Of a stretch of 64,000 nt of DNA, positions 1 to 8,163 are shown one piece after another (within the stretch, counting starts at the first letter, position 1; each line of letters opens with the position of its first letter). The notes under the pieces are model-generated. The model saw nothing but the letters and a program-made list of their open reading frames with translations, was not told the DNA's origin and ran no database searches. A program made the position numbers and the translations under genes. The stretch covers positions 1-64,000 of the forward strand of contig NZ_JAAAXJ010000004.1 of the NCBI RefSeq assembly GCF_009910705.1, read 5' to 3'. Source of the stretch: Microvirga arsenatis (GTDB lineage Bacteria; Pseudomonadota; Alphaproteobacteria; Rhizobiales; Beijerinckiaceae).

Positions 1-246
1 AACCGAAGCGGTGTACTCACCAAAGCGCAAGACTGGTCGATGTCTATTCCACCCGGCCCTCTCGGGCCGGCGCAAGGACACCGCCGCCTACGCTTCTCTT
101 TCCTTCTCAACAATGTCAAAGAGCAAACGTCCCACAAGAGACAAAACATAGCCCCCGCAGAACAAGTCCCGGTCCTAACCGAAGTCAGGCCCATAAGCCC
201 AGGTTCTGTGGAAGAGCACATCGCCAGCCGCATCAGCAGCGGCGAT
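1..246 (-). other. rRNA operon leader (truncated; 16S rRNA expected just beyond the left edge)
   Basis: Read on the minus strand, this segment follows a strong consensus promoter and carries a boxA-type antitermination signal. Next comes the purine-rich GAGAAGGAAAGAGAAGCG stretch that typically precedes 16S rRNA in Rhizobiales, and then a GC-rich hairpin (positions 54-71, 7-bp arms CCGGCCC/GGGCCGG). No protein-coding potential is evident. I infer that it is the 5' leader of an rrn operon transcribed leftwards, with the 16S gene starting within tens of bases to the left of position 1. No mature rRNA sequence is visible in the window itself. Confidence 0.7.
114..125 (-). promoter_or_regulatory. 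boxA-like antitermination site of the rRNA leader
   Basis: Minus-strand sequence TGCTCTTTGACA differs by one base from the enterobacterial rrn boxA TGCTCTTTAACA, the NusB/NusE binding site that protects rRNA transcripts from Rho. It lies about 120 bases downstream of the predicted start of transcription, in front of the pre-16S leader sequence. Confidence 0.7.
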
Positions 247-252
247 GGGCGC

Positions 253-282
253 TATATAGGCCGAACCCTTCCGGCCTGTCAA
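253..282 (-). promoter_or_regulatory. Strong sigma-70 promoter of the rRNA operon
   Basis: On the minus strand a perfect -35 TTGACA (277-282) is followed, after 18 bases, by TATATA (253-258); reading the -10 as CTATAT gives a 17-base spacer. A GC-rich discriminator (GCGCCC) follows, as is usual for stringently controlled rRNA promoters. Transcription would start near position 246 and run left. Confidence 0.72.
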
Positions 283-521
283 CGGCCTTGTGAAAGTTTT
301 TTGACACCCCGAGGCGGCGTCCGACTCGACCGAATTTTGGCCTTTCGCCTCACTGCGGACACAGTGCGGATCGAAGCAGGGCCGCGGCAGGTGCCCTCCC
401 GCCCGCAAGGGGGCTCGGCGCCCAAGCTTATCTATGGCCTGTGCGGTTGCTGTCCCTTATGCTAGATGGCCTCTGGTGTCTGTGACAGCAACCCACCCAC
501 TCCGACACTTCCAAAGAGACC

Positions 522-2555
522 ATGAGTCACCTTCCTCCTGATGACAGCCATGCGAAAGGCGCCCGTCGCGCAACGGCCCGCCTGTCATCGGGCATCGATC
601 TCGGCCACGAGCCGCCCCTCAACACCAGCGGCAGCGCGGCTCCGGAGGTCGACAAGTGGGAGGTGAACCTGCGCTGGCTCGGCGCCAGCATCCTGACCGG
701 CGTCACGGGCGCCGCGCTGATCGGCGCCTCCATCTACATCGCGCTCGAGGGCGCGGCCACGTCGGCCCTGCCCCCGGAGCGTGCGACGGTCGGCACCCGC
801 ACGGCCGCGTCCGGCGGGGAGGACCGGGCCGCCGCCGTGGCCCGCAAGGCCGACCGGCTCAACCGGACGGAACAGACGAGCGCCGCACGGCAGAACTTCA
901 AGGCGCCCATGACGATCCGCAGCGGCGAGCGCGAGGCCATCAAGGTTCGCCACTTCGTGCGGGTGGCCACCAACCTTTCCCTGTCCGCCGGCACCTATGC
1001 CTCGGACATCCCGCCCTTCAATCCCCTGCGGCTCTTCGCGGAGGACACGCCGGAGCGCACCGAGCCGACGCCCGAGATCACGGATGCCGATGTTTCGGTG
1101 CTGCGGCGCGACCTCGCCGCCATCGCCATTGCGGCCAGCGCCCCCTCCCTGACCGACAGCGACGTGCTGGCCATGCTGGAGGAGGAGCGCCGGGTCTTCA
1201 ACGAGGCCGGCCGGCGGACGTCCGTTCCCATTCCCGCCCAGCAGATGCTGTCGCGGACCCTGCGTCAGCCGGAGGCGCTCGGCGAGGCTTTGGGCTATGC
1301 CCGCGTGATCGATGCCCCCTTCAGCGCCATCGAGGTCCGCGTCGTTCCCGAGAACGTCACGGAACTCCGGAAGGCCGAGCAGAAGGCCATGCCTCCCCTC
1401 ATCGAGGAGCGCGACGTCGTTCTCCGCAAGGGAGAGACCCTCGAGACCGCCCTGCGCAGCTATGGCGCCACGCCGGAGCAGATCGCCGCGATCTCCTCCG
1501 CCCTGGCCGCACGCATCAGGGTCGAGAGCATGACGGAGGGCCAGCGGCTGCGCATCCTCATCGCGCCGGGGCCCCGTCTCGGCGATCCCCGGCAGATCGT
1601 GCGGGTGATCGCCTTCGGGGAGCGGGGGGTGGAGGGCATCGCGGCCGCGAACGATCGCGGCGTCTTCGTCTCCGCTCCGATCCCCACGGACGACTCGAAC
1701 AGCCAGGCGGCCCAGGCTCCCGAGGAGGATGAGGAGGATGAAGGCCGCGGCGGCGTGCGGCTCTACGAGAGCCTCTACGAGACCGCGCTCAAGAACGACC
1801 TGCCGCGCCAGACCGTGGACGAGCTGGTCCGGATCTTCGGCTACGACGTGGATTTCCAGCGCCGGGTCAGCCAGGGCGATTCCTTCGAGGTCCTCTTCGG
1901 CTCCGACGACGAGAACGGCACGCCGGAGATCCTCTTCGCCTCCCTCACCGTGGGCGGCGAGCAGCGGCGCGTCTATCGCTACCAGGGCGAGGACGGCGCC
2001 GTCGACTTCTTCGACGAATCCGGACGCTCGCTCAAGAAGTTCCTGATCCGCAAGCCCATCGCCGACGGCATCCTGCGCTCGGGCTTCGGGTCCCGCTTCC
2101 ATCCGATCCTGGGCTATTCGCGCCCCCATACCGGCGTGGACTGGGCGCACAAGGTCGGCACCCCCATCATCGCCGCCGGCAACGGAACGGTGATCAAGGC
2201 CGAGTGGGATTCCGGCTATGGCCGCCGGGTCGAGATCCAGCACACCAACGGATACGTGACCGCCTATTCGCACATGTCGAGCTTCGCCAAGGGCATCGCG
2301 CCGGGCAGACGCGTGCAGCAGGGGCAGGTCATCGGCTATGTGGGCAATTCGGGTCTCTCGACAGGCCCGCACCTCCACTACGAGGTGATCATCAACGGCA
2401 GCTTCGTCGATCCGCTGAAGATCCGCCTGCCCCGCGGGCGGGAGCTCGAGGGTCGCGGCCTGGTGGAGTTCAAGCGCCAGCGTGAGCAGATCGACGAGCT
2501 GATGAGCCACAACGTGGCCTCTGCGAGCCTCTCCCAGCGCGCCGAGCTGCGATAG
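522..2555 (+). CDS. M23 family metallopeptidase (MepM/NlpD-like murein hydrolase)
   Basis: Predicted inner-membrane-anchored murein endopeptidase of 677 residues. A single membrane segment lies at about residues 52-75 after a 50-residue cytoplasmic tail. A long low-complexity linker is followed by a LysM/OapA-like middle region (about 305-400) and a second accessory domain (about 425-510). The C-terminal LytM/M23 domain (about 525-650) has the zinc-binding HTGVD motif (H536, D540) and HLHYE (H617, H619), so it should be catalytically active. Known M23 enzymes of this build cleave peptide crosslinks during growth and division. Only 5 bases separate it from the following AEC gene, which suggests cotranscription. 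The exact bond cut cannot be told from sequence. Confidence 0.88.
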   Translation: MSHLPPDDSHAKGARRATARLSSGIDLGHEPPLNTSGSAAPEVDKWEVNLRWLGASILTGVTGAALIGASIYIALEGAATSALPPERATVGTRTAASGGEDRAAAVARKADRLNRTEQTSAARQNFKAPMTIRSGEREAIKVRHFVRVATNLSLSAGTYASDIPPFNPLRLFAEDTPERTEPTPEITDADVSVLRRDLAAIAIAASAPSLTDSDVLAMLEEERRVFNEAGRRTSVPIPAQQMLSRTLRQPEALGEALGYARVIDAPFSAIEVRVVPENVTELRKAEQKAMPPLIEERDVVLRKGETLETALRSYGATPEQIAAISSALAARIRVESMTEGQRLRILIAPGPRLGDPRQIVRVIAFGERGVEGIAAANDRGVFVSAPIPTDDSNSQAAQAPEEDEEDEGRGGVRLYESLYETALKNDLPRQTVDELVRIFGYDVDFQRRVSQGDSFEVLFGSDDENGTPEILFASLTVGGEQRRVYRYQGEDGAVDFFDESGRSLKKFLIRKPIADGILRSGFGSRFHPILGYSRPHTGVDWAHKVGTPIIAAGNGTVIKAEWDSGYGRRVEIQHTNGYVTAYSHMSSFAKGIAPGRRVQQGQVIGYVGNSGLSTGPHLHYEVIINGSFVDPLKIRLPRGRELEGRGLVEFKRQREQIDELMSHNVASASLSQRAELR

Positions 2556-2560
2556 GGCCG

Positions 2561-3478
2561 ATGCTCGACCTGCTTGCGATCGTCCTGCCGGTCTTCGGCC
2601 TGATCGGCATCGGCTACATCGCGCGCTGGGCGGGATTCGTCTCGGAGCGCGTCGGCGAGGGGCTCTCCGAATTCGTCTTCACCCTCTCCCTCCCCTGCCT
2701 GATCTTCCGCACCCTCGTCCGCGCCGAGATCCCGGCCGTCCAGCCCTGGGGCTACTGGATCTCGTACTTCGCCGGCGTGGCCGTGGTCTGGCTCTTGGCG
2801 ACCGCCCTCGGCCGGCACTTCTTCGGCATCAAAGGCGTCTCCGGGGTCGTGGCCGGGTTCGCGGCCGGCCAGGCGAACACCGTCTTCGTCGGCATCCCGA
2901 TGATCCTCAAGGCCTATGGCGACGCGGGCGCGGTCCCGCTCTTCCTTCTGATCGCCGTGCATCTTCCCGTCACCATGACGCTCGCGACGATCCTGGCCGA
3001 GGGACGACAGGCCTCGCCCCTTCTCATCCTGCGCCGCCTCCTGACCCATCCCATCGTGGTCGGCATCCTGGCCGGGTCCGCCTGCCGCCCGATCGCCGCC
3101 TATGTGCCGGCGCCGGCCTGGCAGGTCATGGACCTGCTCGCGAGCGCGGCGGTGCCCTGCGCCCTGATCTCCATGGGGATCGCCCTGCGCCGCTACGGGC
3201 TGCAGACCGGCTGGAAGCTGCCGACACTCATCTCGTTCCTCAAGCTCGTGGTGCACCCCCTCGTGGTGCTGCTGCTCGCCACCCAGGTCTTCCAGATGCC
3301 GCCGGTCTGGGCGGGCGTGGCGGTGCTCTTCGCCTCCTGCCCCTCCGGCATCAACGCCTATCTCTTCGCCGAGCGCTACGGCGAGGGCGTAGCGCTCGCG
3401 TCCAGTGCCGTCACGCTCTCGACCTTCCTGGCCCTGGGGAGCACCCTCGCCTGGCTCTACGTGCTGGGGGTGGGGTGA
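2561..3478 (+). CDS. AEC family transporter (auxin efflux carrier superfamily permease)
   Basis: Integral membrane protein of 305 residues with about ten hydrophobic segments in the five-plus-five arrangement of the AEC family (Mem_trans). It starts almost directly in a membrane helix and keeps the family's polar break, a region with GQANTVFVG at about residue 107. Bacterial members export or take up carboxylates such as malate or malonate, but the substrate cannot be assigned here. The gene follows the M23 peptidase by 5 bases, and its 3' end overlaps that of the convergent gluQ by 22 bases, so there is no room for a terminator between them. Confidence 0.85.
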   Translation: MLDLLAIVLPVFGLIGIGYIARWAGFVSERVGEGLSEFVFTLSLPCLIFRTLVRAEIPAVQPWGYWISYFAGVAVVWLLATALGRHFFGIKGVSGVVAGFAAGQANTVFVGIPMILKAYGDAGAVPLFLLIAVHLPVTMTLATILAEGRQASPLLILRRLLTHPIVVGILAGSACRPIAAYVPAPAWQVMDLLASAAVPCALISMGIALRRYGLQTGWKLPTLISFLKLVVHPLVVLLLATQVFQMPPVWAGVAVLFASCPSGINAYLFAERYGEGVALASSAVTLSTFLALGSTLAWLYVLGVG

Positions 3479-4353
3479 GCCTCGAACCCGAGGCGCCGGC
3501 GCACATCCTGAGGGGTGACGCCGGCCGACCGCAGCTCCGCCAGGGATTGCGACTGGCGGCTCTTGGCGAGCTTGTCGCCCTCCGGGTCGAGAACGAGCCC
3601 ATGGTGATGGTAGAGAGGGCCCGGAAGCTCAAGCAGGGCCTGGAGCAGGACATGGAGATCGGTGGCGGCTTCGAGATCCCGGCCCCGGACCACATGGGTG
3701 ACGCCCTGAAGGGCGTCGTCCACCACGACCGAGAGATGATAGCTCGTCGGGGTGTCCTTGCGGACGATCACCGCATCGCCCCAGCGCCAGGGATCGGCGG
3801 CCACCGCCTCCTCGCGGCCGTCGCGCTCGAACCGGCGATAGCCGTGCGGCCCCGGCAGGAGGTTCCGCAGCACCGCCATGTCGAGCCGCCAGGCATGAGC
3901 CTCCCCCGCGGCGATCCGGCGGTCGGCCTCGCGGGGCGTCAGGCTGCGGCAGGTGCCGGGATAAAGCGGAGCGCCGTCCGGGTCGCGCGGCCAGGTCCGG
4001 CCGGTCTCCGCCTCCCGGCAGGCGACCGCCGCCGCAATGTCCTTGCGGGAGCAGAAGCAGGGATAGACCAGCCCCCTGCCCTGCAGCCGTCGGAAGGCGG
4101 CTCGATAGTCGTCGAAATGCTGCGACTGGCGCCGGACGGGCTCTTCCCAGGCGAGACCGAGCCAGGAGAGATCCTCGTAGATGGCCGCCTCGAACTCGGG
4201 ACGGCAGCGTGTGGTATCGATATCCTCGATGCGCAGGAGGAAGCGTCCGCCGAAACGGCGGGCGAGTTCGGCGTTGAGCAGTGCCGAATAGGCATGGCCC
4301 AGGTGAAGCCGCCCGTTGGGGCTGGGAGCGAATCGGAATACGGGCTTCGTCAC
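3457..4353 (-). CDS. gluQ: Glutamyl-Q tRNA(Asp) synthetase
   Basis: Paralogue of glutamyl-tRNA synthetase lacking the anticodon-binding domain. It attaches glutamate to queuosine at position 34 of tRNA(Asp). The 298 residues match the short family length. Visible motifs are the HIGH-type signature HLGHA near residue 17, the zinc ligands in the CFC pair and the YPGTC segment (about residues 99-135), and the KMSKS-equivalent KLAKS near residue 260. The start is GTG. It is convergent with the AEC gene and divergent from the AlkA-like glycosylase, the two start codons being 32 bases apart. In many proteobacteria the gene sits beside dksA; that is not the case here. Confidence 0.9.
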   Translation of the reverse strand: MTKPVFRFAPSPNGRLHLGHAYSALLNAELARRFGGRFLLRIEDIDTTRCRPEFEAAIYEDLSWLGLAWEEPVRRQSQHFDDYRAAFRRLQGRGLVYPCFCSRKDIAAAVACREAETGRTWPRDPDGAPLYPGTCRSLTPREADRRIAAGEAHAWRLDMAVLRNLLPGPHGYRRFERDGREEAVAADPWRWGDAVIVRKDTPTSYHLSVVVDDALQGVTHVVRGRDLEAATDLHVLLQALLELPGPLYHHHGLVLDPEGDKLAKSRQSQSLAELRSAGVTPQDVRRRLGFEAHPTPST

Positions 4354-4385
4354 GGGAGCCTGCGAGAACCAAGGAACGCGAAGGA

Positions 4386-5030
4386 ATGGCCACCCTCCTC
4401 GAAACGGATGCGGTTCTCAAGAGGGGCCTTGCCGCGCTGGCACAGGCCGATCCCGTGATGGCGCGGCTTGCTGCCGAAGGGGTGATGCCGCAACTGCGCA
4501 AGCGCCCGCCCGGGTTCGAGGGCTTGGCGTGGATCGTGGTGGGCCAGCAGGTCTCCACCGCCAGCGCCACGGCGATCTGGGGGCGCCTGCGCGCGATCCT
4601 CGAGCCTCCGACGCCGCAGGCCTTCCTGGCCCTGTCCGACGAGAGCCTGCGGGCGGCGGGCCTCTCCGCGGGGAAGGTCCGCACCCTGCGAGCCGTCGCC
4701 ACGGAGATCCTGGAAGGACGGCTGCCCCTCGACGGCCTGCACGACCTCCAGGCAGAAGAGGCCCATGCCCTGCTGACGCGAGTCAGGGGCATCGGCCCGT
4801 GGACCGCGGACGTCTACCTGCTCTTCTGCCTGGGGCACCCGGACGCCTTTCCGAGCGGGGATCTGGCCGTGCAGGAGGCCGCCCGGCTCGCCTATGGCCT
4901 CGACCGGCGGCCCGATGCGAAGGCGCTCACGATGCTCGCCGAGCGCTGGCGCCCCTGGCGGGGCGTGGCGGCCAAGGTGCTCTGGGCCTATTACCGCACG
5001 GTCAAGGCGCGGGAGGGAGCGCCCGCCTGA
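4386..5030 (+). CDS. DNA-3-methyladenine glycosylase, HhH-GPD (AlkA type)
   Basis: Base-excision repair glycosylase of 214 residues that removes alkylated purines from DNA. The HhH-GPD core shows the IVGQQVST segment, the helix-hairpin-helix VRGIGPWTADVY (about residues 132-143) and the catalytic aspartate in SGDLAVQ. It lacks the N-terminal beta domain of E. coli AlkA, so it belongs to the shorter bacterial Mag/AlkA-2 group. The ATG at 4386 was chosen because the homologous sequence begins there and an AAGGA lies close upstream; a longer frame exists upstream but overlaps gluQ. One of three alkylation-repair genes in the window. Confidence 0.88.
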   Translation: MATLLETDAVLKRGLAALAQADPVMARLAAEGVMPQLRKRPPGFEGLAWIVVGQQVSTASATAIWGRLRAILEPPTPQAFLALSDESLRAAGLSAGKVRTLRAVATEILEGRLPLDGLHDLQAEEAHALLTRVRGIGPWTADVYLLFCLGHPDAFPSGDLAVQEAARLAYGLDRRPDAKALTMLAERWRPWRGVAAKVLWAYYRTVKAREGAPA

Positions 5031-5070
5031 CGGGCATTCCGGCCCCCTCCTGCTCGAAGGCCTAGGCGGC

Positions 5071-5841
5071 CTATGCGCGGGCCGCCGCAAGGGCAGCCTG
5101 GGCTCCGGCTCTGAGCATGCCCATGTCGCTGCCGACGGCGATCAGGTGGAAGCCCTTGGCCGAAAGCTCCGCCGCCCGGGCGCCGGAGACCGCATAGACG
5201 GCGGCGATCTTGCCGGCGGCTTTCGCGCGGGCCAGGGCATGGTCCAGCGCCTTGTCCACCTCTGCGCCGGCCGGGTCGAGCCCCTTGCCGCCCGAGAGCG
5301 CGATCGAGAGGTCGGAGGGGCCGATGAAGATCCCGTCGATGCCGGGCACCGCCAGGATGTCGTCGACGATGGCGAGCGCCTCCCGGGTCTCCACCATGGC
5401 GAAGGTGACGGTGAGATCGTTGGCCTGCTTCAGGTACTGCGCCGGCTCGAGCCCCGTGAGGGCGAGCGCCGCATGGGGTCCCCAGCTGCGCTCTCCGAGG
5501 GGCGGGAACTTGGTGAAGGCGGCGAGGCGCCGGGCGTCCTCCGCCGTGTTGATCATGGGCGCGATGATGCCCGAGGCCCCCGCGTCGAGGTAGCGCGAGG
5601 CGGAGGCGAACTCCCCCACCGGGATGCGCACCAGGGCCGGCTTTCCCGCCGCGGCGATCAGGGGAACGGCCTGAACCGCGGCGGCGAAGTCGATGGCGCC
5701 ATGCTGGGTGTCCAGCACCACCGCATCGAACGCCTCGCGGGCGAGGATCCCCGCTACGGAGGGGTGCGGCAGGCCGCACCAGGCGGTCAGGAGGGGAGCA
5801 CCGCCGCTGAGGCGCTCGGCGAGGGAAGGATGGGCTGGCAT
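5071..5841 (-). CDS. HpcH/HpaI family aldolase
   Basis: Class II, metal-dependent pyruvate aldolase of the HpcH/HpaI family (TIM barrel, 256 residues). Relatives cleave 4-hydroxy-2-oxo acids such as 4-hydroxy-2-oxoheptanedioate or 2-dehydro-3-deoxyglucarate to pyruvate plus an aldehyde. The sequence shows the DTQHG catalytic-base segment near residue 45, the RIP segment and the GASGIIAPM stretch that carries metal and substrate ligands. No sugar-acid or aromatic-degradation gene is adjacent, so the physiological substrate is open. The gene lies head to tail with the DUF1476 gene, about 50 bases downstream of it on the same strand. Confidence 0.85.
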   Translation of the reverse strand: MPAHPSLAERLSGGAPLLTAWCGLPHPSVAGILAREAFDAVVLDTQHGAIDFAAAVQAVPLIAAAGKPALVRIPVGEFASASRYLDAGASGIIAPMINTAEDARRLAAFTKFPPLGERSWGPHAALALTGLEPAQYLKQANDLTVTFAMVETREALAIVDDILAVPGIDGIFIGPSDLSIALSGGKGLDPAGAEVDKALDHALARAKAAGKIAAVYAVSGARAAELSAKGFHLIAVGSDMGMLRAGAQAALAAARA

Positions 5842-5892
5842 GGCGCCCCTTTCGAGGGTTGCAGGGGTGAGTCGCAGGTGCGGCGCGGGCCG

Positions 5893-6216
5893 TCAGCGGC
5901 CCTCTTTCACGTCCTTGATCGCGCGTTCGGTCAGCTCGCTCAGCTTGGCCTGGAGCTCGGAATCCCCGACCGTCTTGCCGGCGCCCTCGAGGTCCCGGCG
6001 GACCTTGCGCAGCACGTCCGCGTCGCCCGCCTCCTCGAAATCAGCCAGCACGACGCTCCTGGCATAGGCCTCGGCCTCCTCGCCGGATTTGCCCAGGCGC
6101 TCGGCGACCCAGAGACCGAAGAGCTTGTTGCGCCGCGCCGTCGCCTTGAAGCGCAGCTCCTCGTCATGGGCAAACTGCTTCTCGAAGGCGTCTCTCCGGT
6201 CGTCGAATGCGGTCAT
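5893..6216 (-). CDS. DUF1476 protein, ATP synthase inhibitor zeta subunit
   Basis: Small, highly charged, helical protein of 107 residues beginning MTAFDDRRDAFEKQFAHDEE. This is the DUF1476 family, whose Paracoccus denitrificans member is the zeta subunit that blocks F1-ATPase rotation and so prevents ATP hydrolysis. The family is confined to alphaproteobacteria and the N-terminal inhibitory region is conserved here. It is divergent from purC, a pairing common in Rhizobiales. Function is inferred from the family; nothing local shows regulation. Confidence 0.9.
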   Translation of the reverse strand: MTAFDDRRDAFEKQFAHDEELRFKATARRNKLFGLWVAERLGKSGEEAEAYARSVVLADFEEAGDADVLRKVRRDLEGAGKTVGDSELQAKLSELTERAIKDVKEGR

Positions 6217-6456
6217 CGTGTTCGTCTCCTCAAGCTTGGGGCCTCATGCGATATAAGGGCGCACTCGCGCAGGCGCCAGACGCCCCCCATCTAAAGGATC
6301 GATGCTTTTCCCGGGCTGCCCGCCGGCGGCCCTTCCCCGCGTTGTGCTTGTCCCAGGGATCGGATAGGTTGCCCCTGAAGCGGAGCGCCGGTGTTCAGCC
6401 GCGCCACGCCAGCCGCGGATCTTATAAAAAATGACCATCCCCAGGAGCCACGGCAA

Positions 6457-7251
6457 ATGGATTTTCTCAAACCACGGTACACGCCTATGAATCGTCGCCG
6501 TCGCATCTATGAGGGCAAGGCGAAGGTCCTCTATGAGGGCCCGGAACCCGGCACGCTCATCCAGCACTTCAAGGATGACGCGACCGCCTTCAACGCCAAG
6601 AAGCATGAGGTGATCGACGGCAAGGGCGTGCTCAACAACCGGATCTCCGAGTACATCTTCCAGCATCTCAACGACATCGGCGTTCCCACCCACTTCATCC
6701 GCCGCCTGAACATGCGCGAGCAGCTGATTCGCGAGGTGGAGATCATCCCGCTCGAAGTCGTCGTGCGGAACGTGGCGGCGGGCTCGCTGGCCACCCGCCT
6801 CGGGATCGAGGAGGGCACCCAGCTGCCCCGCTCGATCATCGAATTCTATTACAAGAACGACGCGCTCAACGACCCGCTGGTCTCCGAGGAGCACATCACC
6901 GCCTTCGGCTGGGCCTCGCCTCAGGAGATCGACGACATCATGGCGCTCGCCATCCGGGTCAACGACTTCCTCTCCGGCCTCTTCCTGGGCGTCGGCATCC
7001 GTCTCGTCGACTTCAAGATGGAGACGGGCCGGCTCTGGGAGGGCGACCTGATGCGCATCGTGGTGGCCGACGAGATCTCCCCGGATTCCTGCCGCCTGTG
7101 GGACATCAAGTCCAAGGACAAGCTCGACAAGGACCGCTTCCGCAGGGACATGGGCGGGCTGGTCGAGGCCTATTCCGAGGTCGCCCGCCGGCTCGGCATC
7201 CTGGCCGAGAACGAGAACCCGGTCACCGGCGGCCCCCGCCTGGTGCAGTGA
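6457..7251 (+). CDS. purC: Phosphoribosylaminoimidazole-succinocarboxamide synthase
   Basis: SAICAR synthetase of purine biosynthesis, joining CAIR and aspartate with ATP. Characteristic segments are [11 protein letters not shown] near the start, [10 protein letters not shown], the [14 protein letters not shown] stretch and [12 protein letters not shown]. The ATG at 6457 is preferred because an AGGAG stands 9 bases upstream; a second in-frame ATG at 6487 begins exactly at the family core ([11 protein letters not shown]) but has no ribosome-binding site, so 264 or 254 residues are both possible. An AT-rich stretch (TTATAAAAAA, 6422-6431) just upstream may be part of its promoter. Confidence 0.95.
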   Translation: MDFLKPRYTPMNRRRRIYEGKAKVLYEGPEPGTLIQHFKDDATAFNAKKHEVIDGKGVLNNRISEYIFQHLNDIGVPTHFIRRLNMREQLIREVEIIPLEVVVRNVAAGSLATRLGIEEGTQLPRSIIEFYYKNDALNDPLVSEEHITAFGWASPQEIDDIMALAIRVNDFLSGLFLGVGIRLVDFKMETGRLWEGDLMRIVVADEISPDSCRLWDIKSKDKLDKDRFRRDMGGLVEAYSEVARRLGILAENENPVTGGPRLVQ

Positions 7252-7281
7252 GCTCTCTGCCCGATCGCGCAAAGCCCGGCC

Positions 7282-7530
7282 CTGCGCTGGCTCACCTCTC
7301 CCTGAGGGAGAGGTCGCGCCTTCAGGCGCGGGTGAGGGGTTAGTGTCCTCTCCGGAGACCGCTCTCCCCCTCGCGTTCGCTCGACCTCTCCCCGCCGGGG
7401 AGAGGTGAACCTGCGTCACGCTGGTCCAGTTCAGCGCTCACACCCCCACCCTAGCCCTCCCCGCAAGGGGATGGAAATACCGCGCTCCATCCTGCACGCG
7501 ATCCCGGATCGGCTTCGCCGTCCGGGATGA
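7282..7530. repeat. Intergenic inverted-repeat cluster downstream of purC
   Basis: Several palindromes lie back to back. CCTCTCCC-TGA-GGGAGAGG is at 7295-7313, a GCGCC/GGCGC hairpin at 7316-7329, and CCTCTCCCC-GCC-GGGGAGAGG at 7385-7405. A CCCCACCCTAGCCCTCCCC half-element near 7442-7470 is related to the elements at 15.3 and 18.2 kb. A CCGGAT/ATCCGG-type hairpin near 7500-7530 is related to the one at 35.4 kb. These are REP-like elements, and the distal hairpin could also end transcripts coming from either side. Confidence 0.7.
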
Positions 7531-7815
7531 CGCAGGTGGTGAGTCTCTCAAAGATCCAGCGCCTTCGGGCCCGCAGCGTGAGCTGCGAGCCGTCGGGTTT
7601 GCTCGAGGGTGGCGCTTGGGGCAGCCCGGCTCGATGGGTGGTGGTGTGGATGGAAGAGCTGGACGGCCTCTTCGCGCACGGTTCTTTTCAGGCGGACCTG
7701 GAGCAGGCCAGGATCGGCCTCCCGCGACCACAGGATTGCGAGCCCTGCGGCGGGACCGTGCCTGCTCCCACACTGCGACGCCTCGCGAGCGCGCCCCTCA
7801 CAGGAGCAGATCTAC
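7530..7815 (-). ncRNA. Candidate structured non-coding RNA, unknown class
   Basis: On the minus strand a consensus promoter (7821-7849) opens onto a segment with no convincing reading frame but strong secondary structure. A rod-like hairpin spans 7768 to 7700, with outer stem GGAGCAGGC/GCCTGCTCC (9 bp), then TCCCG/CGGGA (5 bp), then CCGCAGG/CCTGTGG (7 bp) and a 9-base loop. The 5' end carries CTGCTCC (7803-7809), which can instead pair with the GGAGCAG of the outer stem, so two exclusive folds exist. I see no hallmark of tmRNA, RNase P RNA or SRP RNA; 6S RNA cannot be excluded. The 3' end is a guess, set at the repeat near 7530. Confidence 0.5.
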
Positions 7816-7820
7816 ACAAC

Positions 7821-7849
7821 GATATAGCCGAGCTTGCAGCACCTGTCAA
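7821..7849 (-). promoter_or_regulatory. Consensus sigma-70 promoter facing left, in front of the candidate RNA
   Basis: Minus strand TTGACA (7844-7849), exactly 17 bases, then TATATC (7821-7826). It resembles the rRNA promoter at 253-282 in both boxes, an unusual strength for an intergenic region with no protein gene on that strand. Transcription would start near 7814. Confidence 0.65.
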
Positions 7850-7877
7850 GAACAAAGTAAGAACATTGCACAGGCCT

Positions 7878-8025
7878 CACCTGCCCGCACCCTCGCCCTC
7901 TCCCCGCTGCGGGAGAGGGTGGCCTGCGCAGCAGGCCGGGAGAGGGGCCGTGTTCACCCGGTACTCCCCCTCTCCCGGCTCGCTCCGCTCGCCACCCTCC
8001 CCCGCACAGGAGGGAGGGAAAAGTG
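7878..8025. repeat. Inverted-repeat element with CCCTCTCCC arms
   Basis: A pair of imperfect hairpins, CCCTCTCC...GGGAGAGGG and its inverted partner, flank about 60 bases that include GGCCTGCGCAGCAGGCC. The same architecture (arms, then GGTGGC, then GCCGGGAGAGG) recurs at 17203-17332, so this is a dispersed family. It separates the candidate RNA promoter from the Ada-like gene. Confidence 0.65.
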
Positions 8026-8163
8026 CCACGTCCTAAACCCGATCCGGATGGGAGGGCCAGGGTGCGGGCGCCTTTCCGGCCAAGCACCGAGGAGGCTCGC
8101 AGGAATCGGGTGTCGCCGCTCCGCCGGGCCCGCTAGGATGAACGGCAATAGAGGATCGTTCCC

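Noticed and set aside
40-465. 141-codon frame on the plus strand at the left edge
   Set aside because: Antisense to the rRNA leader and promoter; composition not protein-like.
585-2510. 641-codon open frame on the minus strand
   Set aside because: Lies wholly antisense to the M23 peptidase; long shadow frames are expected at this GC content and its sequence (H/G/R/A-rich) is not protein-like.
7438-7773. 111-codon frame on the minus strand inside the candidate RNA
   Set aside because: Arg/Pro/Gly-rich, GTG start, runs through two repeat elements; the structure and promoter favour an RNA instead.
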